Assembly: GCA_944470555.2 (NCBI GenBank)
Contig: OX104130.1
Span: 47,277,491-47,341,490 of the forward strand
Length of the DNA: 64,000 nt
Reading direction: 5' to 3'
Source of the DNA: Heterobilharzia americana
Taxonomy: Eukaryota; Platyhelminthes; Trematoda; Strigeidida; Schistosomatidae
A model generated the notes under the pieces. That model had not been told where the DNA came from. It was given only the letters and a program-made list of their open reading frames with translations, and did no database searches. A program made the translations under genes and the position numbers. Below, in pieces: positions 63,902-64,000 of the stretch. Each line of letters starts with the position of its first letter. Within the stretch, counting starts at the first letter, position 1.

Positions 63902-64000
63902 TTGCAGCTCACCCTGGTGGTCTTGGTTGTATTGTACTCTCTGAGCCGGGTCGTTTAGTCGTGAAGCTTTCATCGTCTTTCTAGGCGACATCATCAGCTC
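63902..64000 (-). mobile_element. Penelope-like element 3' terminus (continues beyond window)
   Basis: Plus-strand TTGCAGCTCACCCTGGTGG to GACATCATCAGCTC is identical to 32135-32233 at the outer end of the left Penelope arm. The shared start at TTGCAG in both places fixes the 3' end of this family. The element runs off the right edge, and carries the same hammerhead-like motif. Confidence 0.9.

Overview
The window is AT-rich eukaryotic DNA, almost certainly from a blood fluke (Schistosoma). The evidence is a Smα-type hammerhead ribozyme, a CsRn1-clade Ty3/gypsy element (CHCC Gag finger, tRNA-Trp primer site), Penelope-like elements with GIY-YIG endonucleases, abundant RTE and CR1-like retrotransposons, and a host gene whose first introns are tiny while later ones are kilobases long. 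The species cannot be fixed from sequence alone. No bacterial-type operons, rRNA genes or CRISPR arrays were seen.

Layout. 1-4.5 kb: a frame-broken Ty3/gypsy element on the minus strand, with its 3' end beyond the left edge. 5.45-8.67 kb: full-length RTE element copy 1 (minus) with a 12-bp target-site duplication. 8.7-20.7 kb: mostly featureless AT-rich DNA, holding a decayed Penelope-like fragment (13.7-14.6 kb) and tRNA-derived SINE-like pieces. 20.75-26 kb: a decayed CR1-like element (minus) flanked by two copies of a 5'-end repeat. 28.4-32.04 kb: old RTE remnants in opposite orientations. 32.1-39.1 kb: a 1.7-kb-arm inverted repeat made of a Penelope-like element, with RTE copy 2 inserted in its left arm (13-bp target-site duplication). 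40.4-43.8 kb: CR1 and RTE-like fragments plus a tRNA-like sequence. 45.8-50.8 kb: a longer CR1-like element (minus) with 5' region, ORF1 and ORF2 remnants.

51.38 kb to beyond 62.3 kb on the plus strand is the only host gene I can support. It is a drebrin-like/Abp1 actin-binding protein gene (DBNL), assembled here from six exons that together read 199 codons in one frame. Introns 1 and 2 are 32 and 46 nt; introns 3-5 are about 4.5, 2.4 and 3.4 kb and contain further retrotransposon fragments. Thirty-eight bases after exon 6, on the opposite strand, lies a complete hammerhead ribozyme closed by a perfect 21-bp inverted repeat. The right end holds a CR1-like fragment split by an (AT)n tract and the 3' end of another Penelope-like copy.

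Taken together, the window is one housekeeping cytoskeletal gene embedded in layered retrotransposons. Nesting and target-site duplications allow relative dating: the gypsy, CR1-like and third RTE copies are old and broken, the Penelope inverted repeat is younger, and the two full-length RTE copies are the most recent arrivals. Within-element positions are approximate where frames are broken.
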